Source: Rhizomys pruinosus
Taxonomy: Eukaryota > Chordata > Mammalia > Rodentia > Spalacidae
Reading direction: 5' to 3'
Assembly: GCA_009823505.1 (NCBI GenBank)
Contig: VZQC01005897.1
Coordinates: 96,796 to 160,795, forward strand
DNA length: 64,000 nt
The notes under the pieces were generated by a model. The model made no database searches and was not told the origin of the DNA. It was given only the letters and a program-made list of their open reading frames with translations. The position numbers and the translations under genes are program-made. Shown piece after piece: positions 43,940-55,325 of this stretch (positions are counted from its first letter, which is position 1; the number at the start of each line of letters is the position of its first letter).

Positions 43940-44125
43940 AAGTTGGAGAGAACAACAACAAAAGAACTGAAAAAAAAACAAACAACCCAACACTCTGGAA
44001 AGACTCAGAGAATGAAGCAGGACATGTATGGCAGGTGGAGTGGGGGGCATGGAAGGGGAGGGTACTCTAGATTCGATTGAGAAATGATATATGACTTATG
44101 GAAAAAGTTTAATAACAATAAAAAG
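43940..44125 (+). mobile_element. 3' fragment of the 0.85-kb poly(A) retroposon
   Basis: 'actcagagaatgaagcaggacatgtatggcagg ... gggtactctagattcgattgagaaatgat ... aataacaataaaaa' matches the 3' part of the family. The following 'ggataagtatttaaaa' repeats the host 'ggataagtattta', a target-site duplication. Confidence 0.7.
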
Positions 44126-44711
44126 GATAAGTATTTAAAATTCAGTTAGAAATTGTATTGGTTTAGGAAAATGGCAGTGGTTGGTTCTCTTCTGGGGTGT
44201 ATGACCTCTTTAGCCATGGACAGCTGGCTAGATCTCTCCTACTGAGTTTTACTTGCAATTAGACAACCGTTAGTTACCCCCAAGATAAAAGTACCATTAT
44301 GGCACCATAAGGGTTATCTTGTTAGGTCAGTCACACTTGCAATTGCTTTTCTCTCTTGGCAGCTTGCATGGCACCTTCCTGTAGTATGAGAGATAGTCCT
44401 CAGGGAGGAGACGTAAAGGTCAGTTCCAGCTTGGTTCCTCCAAGTCTTGTGTCACAAGTGTGTCTTACCTTCAAGCAGGGGAGCGTACCTTCAAGTTGTG
44501 GGAGACAACCAAGGACAATAGGAGTACCCTGTATTGTTTTGTGAGTCTTGACTACCCTGACCAATAATTTGAAAGGGGGCTTCCTATGCCTGGCACTTGT
44601 TAAACAAGCCTCATTTTGACCAATATAATGAAACATTGCAGAGAAAAGTGTCATAAAGTTAACACGTCTTAAAACATAAGAGGATAGAAGTTCCAATGAA
44701 AATAATAGAGA

Positions 44712-45255
44712 CTCTTCCGGGTGCAGTGACGCATATCTTTATTTTTTTTTATTTTTTTTATTTTTTATTTTTTTATTTTTAAGGGATTCTACAATACAAT
44801 GACACAGTTGTTTGCAGATAACAATGATGTTACTCAGTATGTCATACAATTAAGTAATTGGTGCATTTTGCAAGTATCTATGTCCAAATTTTGAACAACC
44901 CAAGGTTCCCATAGTCCAGTTGGAGAAGCTTGTATGCACAGGCATGTTGATCAATCAGGTGTCCAGACTATATTCCTATAGTCTCATGATTCACCCCTAT
45001 CTCTCCACAGCCCTTACAATCTACCACGCCTCCTCTTCCGCAGTTTGTTCCCTAGGCTTTGGGAAAGGGGCACAAGTGGGTGAGAAGAAAACAGTCTAAT
45101 TTCTTTGGAGTTGAGTGACGCATATCTTTAATCCCAGCTCTTGGGAGGCAGAGACAGGCAGATCTCTGAGTTCAAGGCCAGCCTGGTCTACACAGTGAGT
45201 TCCAGGACAGCTGGGGCTACAGGGAGACCCTGTCTCAAAAAGACCAAAAAAACAA
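44712..45255 (+). repeat. B1 SINE split by a nested insertion
   Basis: The 5' piece (44712-44741, 'gggtgcagtgacgcatatcttta') and the 3' piece (45131-45255, 'atcccagctcttgggaggca' to 'gtctcaaaaagacc') form one plus-strand B1 once the inserted segment and one copy of the 17-bp duplication are set aside. Confidence 0.9.
44742..45113 (-). mobile_element. 372-nt poly(A)-tailed retroposed insertion
   Basis: Flanked by a perfect 17-bp direct repeat 'agtgacgcatatcttta' (44725-44741 and 45114-45130). The T/A-rich left end (44742-44782) is the poly(A) tail of a minus-strand insert. The body of about 330 nt is unlike any other sequence in this window. It may be a 5'-truncated LINE 3' UTR or a processed transcript. 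L1-type target-primed reverse transcription is inferred from the tail and duplication. Confidence 0.82.
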
Positions 45256-45579
45256 AAATGAAAACAGAGACTTGTGGTCGATGGAGAATCTCAGGAAAAG
45301 AAAGCCCATCTTGAGAGCTTCTCCAAGCAGAGCCTCTGTGGCCATTAGGGTGGGAGGGTTCTTTGTGAGTGGTGCTGTTCTTTGACTTGTGGGATGTTTA
45401 GCTTCCCTGACACAAGCTCATTAATACCAGTAACCTAACCCCTCCATGACAATGACAAACCATGAGACATCATGTTCTGCAAAGTGCAGGAGAAGGTATG
45501 TGTGTGTGTGTTGGGGGGGGGGTAAGGTAGGCCCTGCTGGGAGACCTCAGGATGGAGCTGGTCTAGAGGTAAGGATGTG

Positions 45580-45700
45580 TGGATTATAGATGAACTTGGC
45601 AATTCCTTAGACAGTAAAGTTACCTCTTTTGAGCCTTGTAATCTTTATCTGTGAAGTGAAGACATTAGGGTTAGGTTAAGGATCTTCAAAGACAAGCATT
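45580..45700 (+). repeat. MIR SINE relic
   Basis: 'acttggcaattccttagacagtaaagttacctcttttgagccttgtaatctttatctgtgaagtg' follows the MIR core (gtgaccttgggcaag...cctcagtttcctcatctgtaaaatg). Confidence 0.65.
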
Positions 45701-46989
45701 GGTATGCATTGCAGTGCAGGAAGAAAACCATGCCGTAATTGGTATGTCATCTTTTAAAATGGCACTATTGTGTATATATTGACACATATGGAATAATTTC
45801 TATAAAAAGAATGTGCACTGGGGAGAAATACGCTCAGTAGCATTTTACTGACACTCAGCAAAGTTCGGGATGCAGACCTCTTCCCACCCCCATCGCATAA
45901 GCTAAGGAAGAACTATCGCAGATGCTCGAGACTTCCTAGCCACGGATTCACCTCTGCTGAAGGTCACTCAGGGTGATGAACATGTCACCAAGAAGTAGCC
46001 ACCCACTGTGTTCCATCTTCTGGCATTTGGAGAGTGGTTCAAAGCTCTGGGCAAAAACTGACACATTTCCTTGTCATACAGAGTCAGAATTTTTAAAAAC
46101 TGGCAAGCCACCAGGGTTTTTCAAATTATTCTCTACATGAGTGTGGAAAATACTATTCCCTGACAGAAAATTTGATTCACACTTTACAAAGAGTATGGGG
46201 ACATGGTTGAATTGCATAATCGCCTTTCACAAAAGGACCCTGAGAAGGAATTGCGTCTTCCAATCCTGCCTACTCCGGCAGGAGTGGAGTCCCATGCTTG
46301 TTTTCAAACACTCAGGCTCCACATTGAGCAGCGTAGTATGACTTTATGTTCTTAAGCCCCCTCTCTGGAAGCTGTTCAGGGCCATGGTCCCTGCTCAGTC
46401 CCTCTCCAATGACGTCAGACCCAACTGCATAGAGACAGGCCTGTTGAATAAAACCTGTCCCAGGCCACTGCTGAAACAGATTTAAGCTAGAAGCCATGTC
46501 TCTCCCTTATGTGCAAGCCCCTCAGTTACCAGCTCTCATTTTGCAGTTTAGCTTAGGAAGAACATGTGCTTGGAGTCATACAAAACAGCCATATTTTAAA
46601 AATCAGTTAGTTTCTTAGATTACTTATGTGTGATAAGAATCTGTTTTGACAAATAAAAGCTCTTCTCCCAGGGGACAGAAGTAAGATGAAAACTGCAGGC
46701 CTGGTTAGGCCTGTTCTTGGCAGGCAGGAAGGCTAGCGTGGTATTAGAAGAACAGAAGTAACTTTTTCTTGGTATGCAGGATGGCTGTTGAGTCACACAC
46801 ACTAACTGTGCTGTTTTAAGAACTCAGTCTTTGCCCCCCAGTTTTGCTGAAGGGATGCACAGTATTCTTATGGTAGTTAAGGCACAAGCCCTTTAACCAG
46901 ATGAAATGAAGTTCAAAATCACTGAGCCGATGACCTCAAAGTGATCTTCACGAATCATTCCCGTTGTTTCTCTGTCTCATGCCCTCCTC

Positions 46990-47155
46990 CAAGGTAGTGT
47001 GGTCGAGTGGCTGACGGAATGGACTGTGGGCCAGCCTGCCCGTGCCAAATTCCCTCTGATCATCCTGAGCTGGGCCTGTTGCAAGAACCTTATGCCTTCT
47101 GCTGGTTTCCTCATCTGAATTGCAGGCACAGTGAGAAAGACCACACTTGGGTCCT
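46990..47155 (+). repeat. MIR SINE relic
   Basis: 'agtgtggtcgagtggctgacg', 'gactgtgggccagcctgcc' and 'ctggtttcctcatctgaattgcagg' align with the tRNA-like head and core of MIR. Confidence 0.7.
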
Positions 47156-47291
47156 AGCACTGCCTTCTAGTTTAAATGCAGTAGTATTCAGAAAGATTTC
47201 CCTGTGTATGAAGCACATAGTGATAGAGACAGCTGTTATTATTAACTTTAACAAAATAAGCATGAATATTTTCAGATTTATAGCCTGTTTC

Positions 47292-47353
47292 TTTTTTTTT
47301 TGCGGTTCTCAGCCTCAGCCTCAGCCTTTAATGGCTGCGCTATCCCACAGACC
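47292..47353 (-). repeat. Short poly(A)-tailed retropseudogene, 4.5SI/B2-head-like
   Basis: Flanked by the direct repeat 'tatagcctgtttct' (47279-47292 and 47354-47367). The minus strand reads a 52-nt body, 'ggtctgtgggatagcgcagcc' onwards through 'attaaaggctgag' and 'gaaccgc', then a poly(A) of about 10. The block 'cagcc-ttaaaggct-aggct' resembles the 5' part of rodent 4.5SI RNA, with 'gaggct' repeated. A truncated tailed tRNA-like transcript is the alternative. Confidence 0.68.
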
Positions 47354-47782
47354 TATAGCCTGTTTCTAAATTACTCTATAAGCATTCTTTTGAAGTTAAA
47401 GGCGGAATTTTTTTTCAATGCACATCTTAATTGTATAAATGTTTCTTCAACATTCAGCTGAGGAACACAAATTATAACATTAGCGATTATTTGCTTTGGG
47501 CAAAATAGAAATTCTTAGCTCGAGGGTGCTTCTCTTCTCACACTGGCTGTAGAGAAGTATTTATTTTGTGTGCTCTTTGTTTAGATTGTGCTAGCAGAAC
47601 CATCAACCCTCATCATAGTGTTGCCCCTGTGTGTGAGGAGGGGATCTGGAGTCAGGACATAGCATTGTGGCATCTCAGAAAGGTTGTAGATTTTCTTCCA
47701 CATATCATTACGATTTGGGAAGTGTGTCCTAGAGTGGAAATGATGTGTTGATTTTTTTTTCTTCCGGCCTAAGGATTCTCTA

Positions 47783-47812
47783 AATTAATTAATTAATTAG
47801 TTAATTATTTTT
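47783..47812. repeat. (TTAA)n microsatellite
   Basis: 'aattaattaattaattagtt' at the tail side of the following B1. Confidence 0.85.
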
Positions 47813-47814
47813 TA

Positions 47815-47925
47815 ATGTTTTTACAGGGTCTCCCTGTAAGCTCCAGCTGGCCTAGAACTTACTATGTAGACCAGGCTGGCCTTGAACTTATAGAGATCTG
47901 ACTGCCTCTGTCTCCCGAAGGATTC
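47815..47925 (-). repeat. B1 SINE, 5' truncated
   Basis: Minus-strand B1 without its 5' third. Flanked by 'aggattctctaaatt' and 'aggattctgtaattt', a diverged target-site duplication. Confidence 0.88.
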
Positions 47926-50437
47926 TGTAATTTTAAAAAGACAAGTTGTCTTTTTAAAATCGGTTTTCAGTCCCTCTCCTTCCACCAAAAATTGTATTTG
48001 GCTTCAGCGGCTAAGTGAAGGTCCAAATAAAGGTGTTAAGCAGTTGTTTATCTACATCATGGGGTTGGTCTGCCCTTCTTTCACAGTGCAACATGCCAAG
48101 TATCTACATTAAAATGTGAGAACTATGTTAATCTCTCAATTGAACCCAGATTTGACAGGTCACATTTCAATAGACAGTTAAACAGTTCAGCTCTGGTGTA
48201 AATCGACCCAGGGTTCATAACTATCACAGATCTTCATACAGGCTGTTATCACAATTCTGCATTTTTCACAGATAGATCATTTCATTTATGGATAGTTCAA
48301 ACTCCTCATTAGACCTGAGAATTTACCGAGTGAAAGCCATGGTTCTTCCAGCCCATGAGAGAGACTATAAAACAGGCTCTCATTTCATTGACCTCTCAGA
48401 GGTCAGCCAACATGGTGGTTGCTTAAAAGCCCACTGCATACATTGTCCGAGCTGTGTCTGCATATTTTATTTGCAAGAGCTCGGTATTTCACAGTGTTAC
48501 ACTTTTCTGTTGGAAATGTAATTTTATTTGTAGAAAACTAATTGCCTTCAAGGTTAGGAGATGCCAGCTAGTCTTTATATATATAGTGAAATTCGGTGAG
48601 AAGGAGCCTGTGTAACTCCATGTTTTAGTAAGTTTTTGGAAGGCTCTCTTTATAGCCTCCCTGAGCTTTCTTCTTTCCAGTACCAAACACTTTGATCTTT
48701 TCTTTTTAATGTCTTCAGTAAAAGCACAGATGAAGCTCATCTGCAAACCCCTTTGATTGCCTTCACTTCCTCCTGCTAGGTAGGTCTGTTACAGATTTCC
48801 TCAGGTTTAGGGAGAGGATAATACAGACTTTCTCTCCAAAATTTTAAAGTGAAAGGATCTTGTACCAGTTACCCACTTTCTTTCCAGTTCCTTTAGCTTT
48901 CCTTCCTTCTAGACCCTTCAGTCAGATTTCAGAGGTTGAGGTATCTTGTGCCTGAAAACAAACAAGCAATGAACAATAGCAACATCAAAAGAAACAAGAT
49001 GGAAAAGACCAAACCAAACCAAACAAAACAAAACAAAAAAGAAATAAGATCAGATATGGGGAAAAGAAGAAATGATTGTTTGCACCAGATCCTTCCTTGA
49101 GTTCTATGGAAAGCTTCCCTTCCGTTCACATTTCTTACAAGAGATTTTCACCCACACTTGGTGTGTCCATTAGTGTACTGCAACTACTTTTCTTAATGTC
49201 ATTAGTGACCCTAGTATCACCTAAGATCCCTTGTCTTGTCTTGCTGAAGCAACTCCATCTAGCTTAACACTAACACTAATGGTGCACACATACTTGGCCT
49301 GTGAGAATCGTGGATTGGATGCTGGCCTCAGGTGAAACTAGATCCACTGCCCACTGTGACTCACTAGAGAGCTGGGTCCTCTCCAGGCCCATGCTCTGCA
49401 GCACCTTTAGGTTCCTCTGTGCCACTTACTCACCTTTTGATTCTCAGCTTCAGACTTTCCTTCCATTACAGAAGTGGGTTCATAAAGCAGTTCCCGATAT
49501 CACAGCTTCACACAAGGGAAAGAAGAGAAGACTGTCTCAGGGGTTTTGCAGTTCTACGTATTGGCGGAAACAAACCGTAGTTCATCTTGACAGATGTGGG
49601 TGAGATTAGTAAACGAAGATTAAATGACTGAGGATAAGTAGACAGGCACATTGGGGTGCTGTTAAAGGTAGGGGGTAGGGTGGTGGCTTGGGCAACAGCA
49701 GTGGTGGCTGTCTTTGAAATGGTCATAAACCATAATGGTTTTCTCTTAAAACTCAAGTCCTTTGGTGTCCACGCCCTTCTGTCTGCTGTCTCCAGCCTTC
49801 CTGATCACTGCATAGGTCATTTTCTCTTGTGGCCTCTGACACTTTGTCAGTCCACACTGGTTTCCTAGTGGCACACAGGCATCTTTTTTTTTTTTTTACC
49901 ACCCTAAGCTCTCATTGGTTACTTTCATTTTTGTATCGTTATAGCTTCTGCTTACAGATTAATTAAGAGTTTCCTAATCTCAAGACATAATGAGTTCCTG
50001 AAAACAAATCAAATGATTCAATGTACAAAATTTGAGCATACTCTAGAAGGTCTTGGGATATGGTATACATATATTATACCTCTTCCTTTAGGTAGTATCA
50101 TCAATAAGAGTTTCCAAAATTGAGTACCTGTTTTCTTTAAATTGTTCCTTCCCCATTGTGATAGATAATGCTTTCATCACTTTAAATTCAGTGACTATCT
50201 ACCACATTGGTAAGATCTGACTTCTATGAAGCTGAGAGTTCTTATTTGCATTAGCCCTTTTATCTTTATTTTCTCCTTTTTCTTGTTGTTATTAAGTAGT
50301 AAGGTCAAAATATAGTAAATATCAGTAGCCATGCAATTGCACAAACAAGTAAAGATGTTGCTATTGCCAGGACTGAACATCTGGCTGATAACTCACCACA
50401 GGATTTGTTCAGTTTACCCATTAAGAGTCAGAAGAAG
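47926..50437. other. No gene recognised
   Basis: Single-copy-like DNA with a CAAAC/CAAAA-rich run (48955-49045) and a T-run (49884-49899). Several open frames of 60-100 codons occur on both strands, without recognised motifs. Confidence 0.5.
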
Positions 50438-50592
50438 CTGGGCGTGGTGGTGCACGCCTTTAATCCTAGTACTTGGGAGGCAGAGGCAGGCGGATCTTTG
50501 TGAGTTTAAGACCACCCTGGTCTACATAGAGTTCCAGTACAGCTGGGGCTACAGGGAGACCCTGTCTTAAAAAAAAAAAAAAAAAAAAAAAA
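50438..50592 (+). repeat. B1 SINE with clear target-site duplication
   Basis: Full plus-strand B1 ('gctgggcgtggtggtgcacg') with a 24-base A tail. Flanked by 'aagagtcagaagaa' on both sides. Confidence 0.95.
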
Positions 50593-51599
50593 GAGTCAGA
50601 AGAAACAAAGTATGGAATTTATCATGTCCAAAGTAACTTTCGGACTTAGTGTACCATATGCAAAAGGGAGAGGCGTGAGGGGTCATTGCAATCTGCATTT
50701 CAGCCCGTGTCTCTCCAGTCACCTCCAATCGTCTCCACAGAAATGACCCCAAAGGCACTTCACAGTGCCTGACATCTCTCCTGCATTCTTCAGCACAGGT
50801 GGAGAAGCCACCATCCTCCCCTGTTATTCAAAACAAAAACCTGAGATCATCCTGACATGATTTTATCTACACCTTGCCCTTTGGTGTCCCTTGTCATGAG
50901 ACTGTCCTATTCTGTCCGTTCCTGTCATTACTACTATTAGCACAGTTCCTTTTCAACTGGTAGATTTCATTGCAGGAGCCGTCTTCTCTCTTTCATCTAT
51001 TTCCTCTGCCATAGATCAGTACATTTTTTCTGTAATGTGTCAGAGAGTAAATATTACAGACTGCTGATCTCTGCTGTCTGTTACAATTACTCTGTTTTGG
51101 CCGCTGCCGCCATTGGCGTTATGTAAATGGGCAAGAGAGACCTGGGTTCCACTAAAACTTATATTTATGTAACCATTGCATATAATGCATAGGTATGGAA
51201 ATATACTGTAACTGTAAAATACATATGATTAAATTTAAATAACAATTGAAACACTGGAAAAAATTCCCTATTTATGGACATCAAAATTTTATGTATCACA
51301 GAATATGGTTCTTCATTTTGTTGCATCACAGATCTTCTAGGCACTTCTCTTTCCCCCAAGAATCAGGCCACACCCATAGTCTCTGTGTCTTTCCCCAGCC
51401 CCCTCTCTTCCTCTCTTGTGACCTTGTAGCTCTTACATACGTAAGTTCTCTTCTCCCCTCTTGTAGCTGTAATCTACTCCCCTCCCTACTGCCCTGACCC
51501 AAGGTGGCCTTGAGTCATAAACTCCTGAGTGACTTGTATGTAACTTCTAGTGTGTAGTCTAGCTGTACTGAATGGAACTTTTCCATCCCAAGATGGAAA
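50593..51599. other. No gene recognised
   Basis: No exon or named repeat is seen. Pyrimidine-rich around 51350-51500. Confidence 0.5.
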
Positions 51600-51847
51600 A
51601 CATTTATTTATTTTTAAATGTTTTATGTATTAGTTTTATTTTATGTGCGTGAGTGTATTGCCTATATACGTGTAAGTGCCCCTGAGTTGTGCAATGCACT
51701 AGACGACAGAAGAGGGTGTCAAATCCCCTGGAAATGTAATTATGGATGGTTTGTTAGCCATCATGTGGGTGCTGGGATTTGAACCCGGATCCCCTGCAAG
51801 ACCAGCCAGTGATCTTAACTTAATTGCTGAGCCAGCTCTCCGGCCCC
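51600..51847 (-). repeat. B2-type SINE, older, no body duplication
   Basis: Minus-strand element with 'gacagaagagggtgtcaaatc', a single 'ccctggaaatgtaattatgg' body motif, 'gtgggtgctgggatttgaac' and head 'tgagccagctctccggcccc'. Confidence 0.88.
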
Positions 51848-52164
51848 AATAGGGAAAACTTTTGAGTCAGGAACTCCCATTGTCTTACGAACTGAAGGGT
51901 CCATTGTTCCTTGGGGATCCCATGGTGCTTTCTGTGGCTCAGTGCTGTAACTCTCTGGGTCCATCAGAACTGAAAGTTCTGTCTCTCTGTTCAGGACCCC
52001 AATGTACAGTATGTGGTATGTGCTGTAATGCTGTAACTCTCCTAATATTCTGGAACTGAGGGGTCAGTCTCTCTTCAGCACTTCCATCATGGCTGCCTGT
52101 GGCTGTGATGTTAATATAGCTCTCACCTGAAGGATAACTTGTCTTAATTTTCTTTTACTTATTT
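51848..52164. other. No gene recognised
   Basis: A motif 'tgctgtaactctc' occurs twice (51942 and 52030) with similar surroundings ('ggaactgag', 'agaactgaa'). Otherwise unremarkable. Confidence 0.45.
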
Positions 52165-52393
52165 GTAAAAAATATTTTATTTTTAAAAAATTTTATGCGC
52201 GTGAGTGTAGCTTGCTTGTATGGAAACGCGCCCGTGTTGTGCAGTGCCCCCAAAGGTCAGAAGAGGGTGCTGGATCCCTTGGAACTGAAGTTACAAACAG
52301 TTGTTATCTGCTCTGTGGGTGCTGCGAACCGAACGTGGGTCCTCTGCAAGAGCAGCCAGTGCTCTTAACTGCTGAGCCATCTCTCCAGCCCCC
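52165..52393 (-). repeat. B2 SINE, older, no body duplication
   Basis: Minus-strand element with one 'ccttggaactgaagttac' body motif and an intact head 'ctcttaactgctgagccatc'. Confidence 0.92.
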
Positions 52394-52767
52394 ATCAGAA
52401 GAAGTTTTAAAAGGCACTTCTGGGATTTGTCTAATGCTACAAATGAAACAAAACTGAGTGAAGATACGGGCGGGCATAAGGTGGATGACAAAATTAACAG
52501 GGGAGCTGGAGATACTGAGTAATTTTTTCCTTTACTCTTTGGGATTTTACACATGTATTCAGTGGAATATGATCATGTCCACGCCCTTGTGCTGTCTCCG
52601 GCCCCCCTCCTGCTACTCTGACATGCCCTCCTCCCAACTTCATGTCTTTTTTAAAGTTGATAGCCCGTTGAGTTAATTAGTGCCGTCCATAGGTGCACAG
52701 GTGTGGGGCTGAGCACTGGAGCATGGGAAACTTACCAGCAGCCACATCCTCATGAAAGAATGATGAT

Positions 52768-52927
52768 TCCTCCTCCTCCTCCTCCTCCTCCTCCTCCTCC
52801 TCCTCCTCCTCCTCCTCCTCCTCCTTTTCCTCCTCCTCCTCCTCCTCCTCCTCCTTTTCCCTCCTCCTCCTCCTCCTTTTCCCTCCTCCTTCTCCTCCTC
52901 TCTCCTTCCCCCTTCCCCCTCCTCCCC
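52768..52927. repeat. (TCC)n polypyrimidine tract
   Basis: About 160 bases of almost pure pyrimidine on the plus strand, mostly 'tcc' triplets with 'tttt' interruptions. The apparent proline-rich and glutamate/glycine-rich frames here are only the repeat translated. Confidence 0.97.
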
Positions 52928-52964
52928 TCACTTGAGGACCTGTTCAGGGGCTGAGCATAGAAAC

Positions 52965-53124
52965 TGACCTTTTTTTTTTGGTCTTTTTGAGACAGGGTCT
53001 CCCTGTAGCTCTGGCTGTCCTGGAACTCAACTCTGTAGACCAGGCTGGCCTTGAACTCACAGAGTCTGCCTGACCCTGCCTTCCAAGTGTTAGGATTAAA
53101 GGCGTCTGCCACCACGCCCAGCCG
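52965..53124 (-). repeat. B1 SINE
   Basis: Full minus-strand B1 from 'ttttggtctttttgagacag' to 'ctgccaccacgcccagcc'. Confidence 0.94.
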
Positions 53125-53334
53125 AAACTGACCATTTTTAAGAGAATGAGCTCTGCTTTTCTATCTGTTCTTGTTATACTTTAAAACTACAACTTTCTTT
53201 GCCTTTCTAAATATTTGTTAGAAGAATTTCTTCTGAGCTCATCTGAAATATTATGCCATTTATTTTGGATTCTAATGTGAACATTCATCTACATTATTTT
53301 ATTTTTATTAAACATTTTGGACACACTTATTTTT

Positions 53335-53527
53335 ATTTCGTGTATGTGTTTTGCATTCATGTGCATGCAGTGCCCTTGGAGGCCAGAAGAGGGTGTTGGA
53401 TTCCTCTGGAACTGGAGTTCCAGATGGTCCTTAGCTGCCATGTGGCTGCTGGGACCTGAACCCAGGTCCTCTGCAGTGAAGCCAGGTGCAGCTAGTTCTC
53501 TTAACCCTTGAACCCTCTCTCCAGCTC
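53335..53527 (-). repeat. B2/B3-type SINE, older
   Basis: 'gaggccagaagagggtgttgg', 'ctggaactggagttccagatgg', 'gacctgaacccaggtcctctg' and head 'ttgaaccctctctccagctc'. No body duplication. Confidence 0.86.
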
Positions 53528-54155
53528 TCATTGACATATTTTAGAGACAAGTATAATCTTAACTATTGACTTCTTACCTCCTTTGTCAGAATTATACTTT
53601 ATCTTGATTTTTCCTCTCAATTCCCCATCTTTGTCTCGGGCTCATAGCAATCTCCTTGTGGTCTTTAATTTAAATGTATCTTGGCTAAGAGGACATGCAG
53701 GCACCAATGAAGTGCATAATATCACTAAGCACCAATTCATTTTCACTTATTGACTGTTAAGTCTTTCTTCTGTTCAGCATACACTGATTATGGTGCTCTG
53801 AAAGTCGTGCAGAAGACTAGGCTCTGTGACAGGGAAGAGGTTTGGAAGGACAAAGAGGAGTTAACTGGAAAGAAAGAAAATTTAAAGAAGAAGAATAAGA
53901 TTTGATATTTGCAAACCGTGAAGATCCAGGTCTTTCTTGGGAATGGGATATGCTTATGATAAAAGACATTTTATCATATGGTTATGATAAAAAGATGTTA
54001 TAGAAACTTAATATACACATATAAGTTTCCCCTTGACCACCATCCTCATACATCAGATATATGTGTCCATATATTATTTCATGTGTATGGGTAATATATA
54101 TATTTTTAGAAAAATGGGATTATACTTCTTATCATCAAATATAAGATGCTTAAAT
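53528..54155. other. No gene recognised
   Basis: AT-rich DNA. 'ttatgataaaa' is repeated at 53955, 53978 and 53985. Confidence 0.5.
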
Positions 54156-54157
54156 GA

Positions 54158-54572
54158 ATATTCTGCTGGTTAGTTTTTGTCCTATTAGTTAGTTTTTATT
54201 AGGTTGACCGAAACTGGAAACACCTGCCAGGAGGGACCTTCAATTAAGGACGTTCGTCCATCATATTGGCCTGGGACATTTTCTTTATTGATGGTTGTAT
54301 AGGAGGGCTGAGCCCACTTTGGGCAGTGTTGTTGCTGGGAAGGTGGGCCTGGTACCTGGGGTAGCTGAGCAGACCAGAGGAAGCAGGCCAGTGAGTGTTC
54401 CTCATCGCCTGTTTCAGTTCCGGCCTCTGGGTTCTTTCTCTATTAATTTCCTGCCTTGGCTTCTCCCAGTGATGGGCTGTGATAGAGACATGTAACCTCA
54501 CTAAACCCTTTCCTTTCTGAGTTGCTTTTTAGTCATGGTATTTATCATAGCAACAGAAAAGCAGGTAGAACA
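54158..54572 (+). repeat. Rodent interspersed repeat, URR1-like
   Basis: 'cctgccaggagggaccttcaattaagg', 'gatggttgtataggagggctgagcccactttgggcagtg', 'ggctgtgatagagacatgtaa', ending 'catggtatttatcatagcaacagaaaa'. This is a common rodent repeat. I assign it to a URR1/hAT-like family only tentatively. Confidence 0.65.
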
Positions 54573-55325
54573 GAATATACACAATTTATTTTGGGGTATC
54601 ACCAAGAAAGAACACATGGTCATTTTTACACTCTGAGCCAGGTGTGTATTCTGATTGCTCTTCAACTGTATGTTCTCCACTCTCTGTCTTCCCTGGAACC
54701 ACGTCTGTGGCCTTTCTTGTCTTCTGGATTTCACAGTTGGCTCTGGCTAATAGGGGACCTTTGCAGGAGGGAAGGAGGAGAGAGAAGAAGGAGGATTTTG
54801 TCCTGTAACTTGCCTGAAGAACACTGTGTACTGAGTGTGCTCTGAGATATGGGGTGCTTCTTATCTACATGACTGACTCTACTCAGTCTGACCTTTCCCT
54901 TTCCATCTAGTCCCTTAGTAAACTTCCTGCACAGAATGTCAGTGTGAGCCTGTCTTTCATTTCCTTGTGGGAACTCTGATACATGAGCCATCAGTTGTAA
55001 GAGATTTCCTAATTTCCTAGATGTTGGAATGTGCAGCAGTTGGAATGGATGATACTCTTTTTTTTTCCTCCACATGAAAGTACACATAATATAACAAAGT
55101 CTTACATGCACATATCCATAGAAACTTCATTCATAATAGCACTCAGATGGAAACAACTCAGATGCCTATCTACTGGGAATTGGGTAGACAAAGTGTAGTA
55201 TATTGGTACATAAAATACTATTTAGTGATTAAAAAAGGAATGATTCTGAAATCTGTTACATGAATAAGTTGTAAATATATTGTAAGTGAAAGAAGCTAAG
55301 TACAGGTTTACATTCTTGATTGGTT
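54573..55325. other. No gene recognised
   Basis: Open frames on both strands without family resemblance. 'acacataatataacaaagtct ... aatagcactcagatggaaacaac' near 55085-55160 resembles a very old L1 3' piece (plus strand). Confidence 0.45.

Larger units (their letters stand above)
42870..44690 (+). repeat. Long rodent interspersed repeat, copy 2 (SINE-interrupted)
   Basis: Blocks 42870-43320, 43740-43800 and 44126-44690 form one element with insertions between. Landmarks are 'gttgtggatctttatagtagc', 'ctgcaaaaagaagcag', 'tatctgtgggtataaggataag', 'agccatggacagctggctag' and 'ccctgaccaataatttgaaag'. It is related to 23880-25540. The family is unnamed here. Confidence 0.58.
45256..47278. other. 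No gene recognised; MIR relics
   Basis: Holds a short GT/G-run (45497-45521), a probable MIR fragment (45580-45700) and another (46993-47150), listed separately. The remainder shows no exon or RNA-gene signal. Confidence 0.5.

Noticed and set aside
52703..52954. Proline-rich and glutamate/glycine-rich frames
   Set aside because: They are only the (TCC)n microsatellite read in different frames and strands.
53955..54000. 'ttatgataaaa' repeats as a regulatory array
   Set aside because: Only three irregular units in AT-rich DNA. No support beyond chance.
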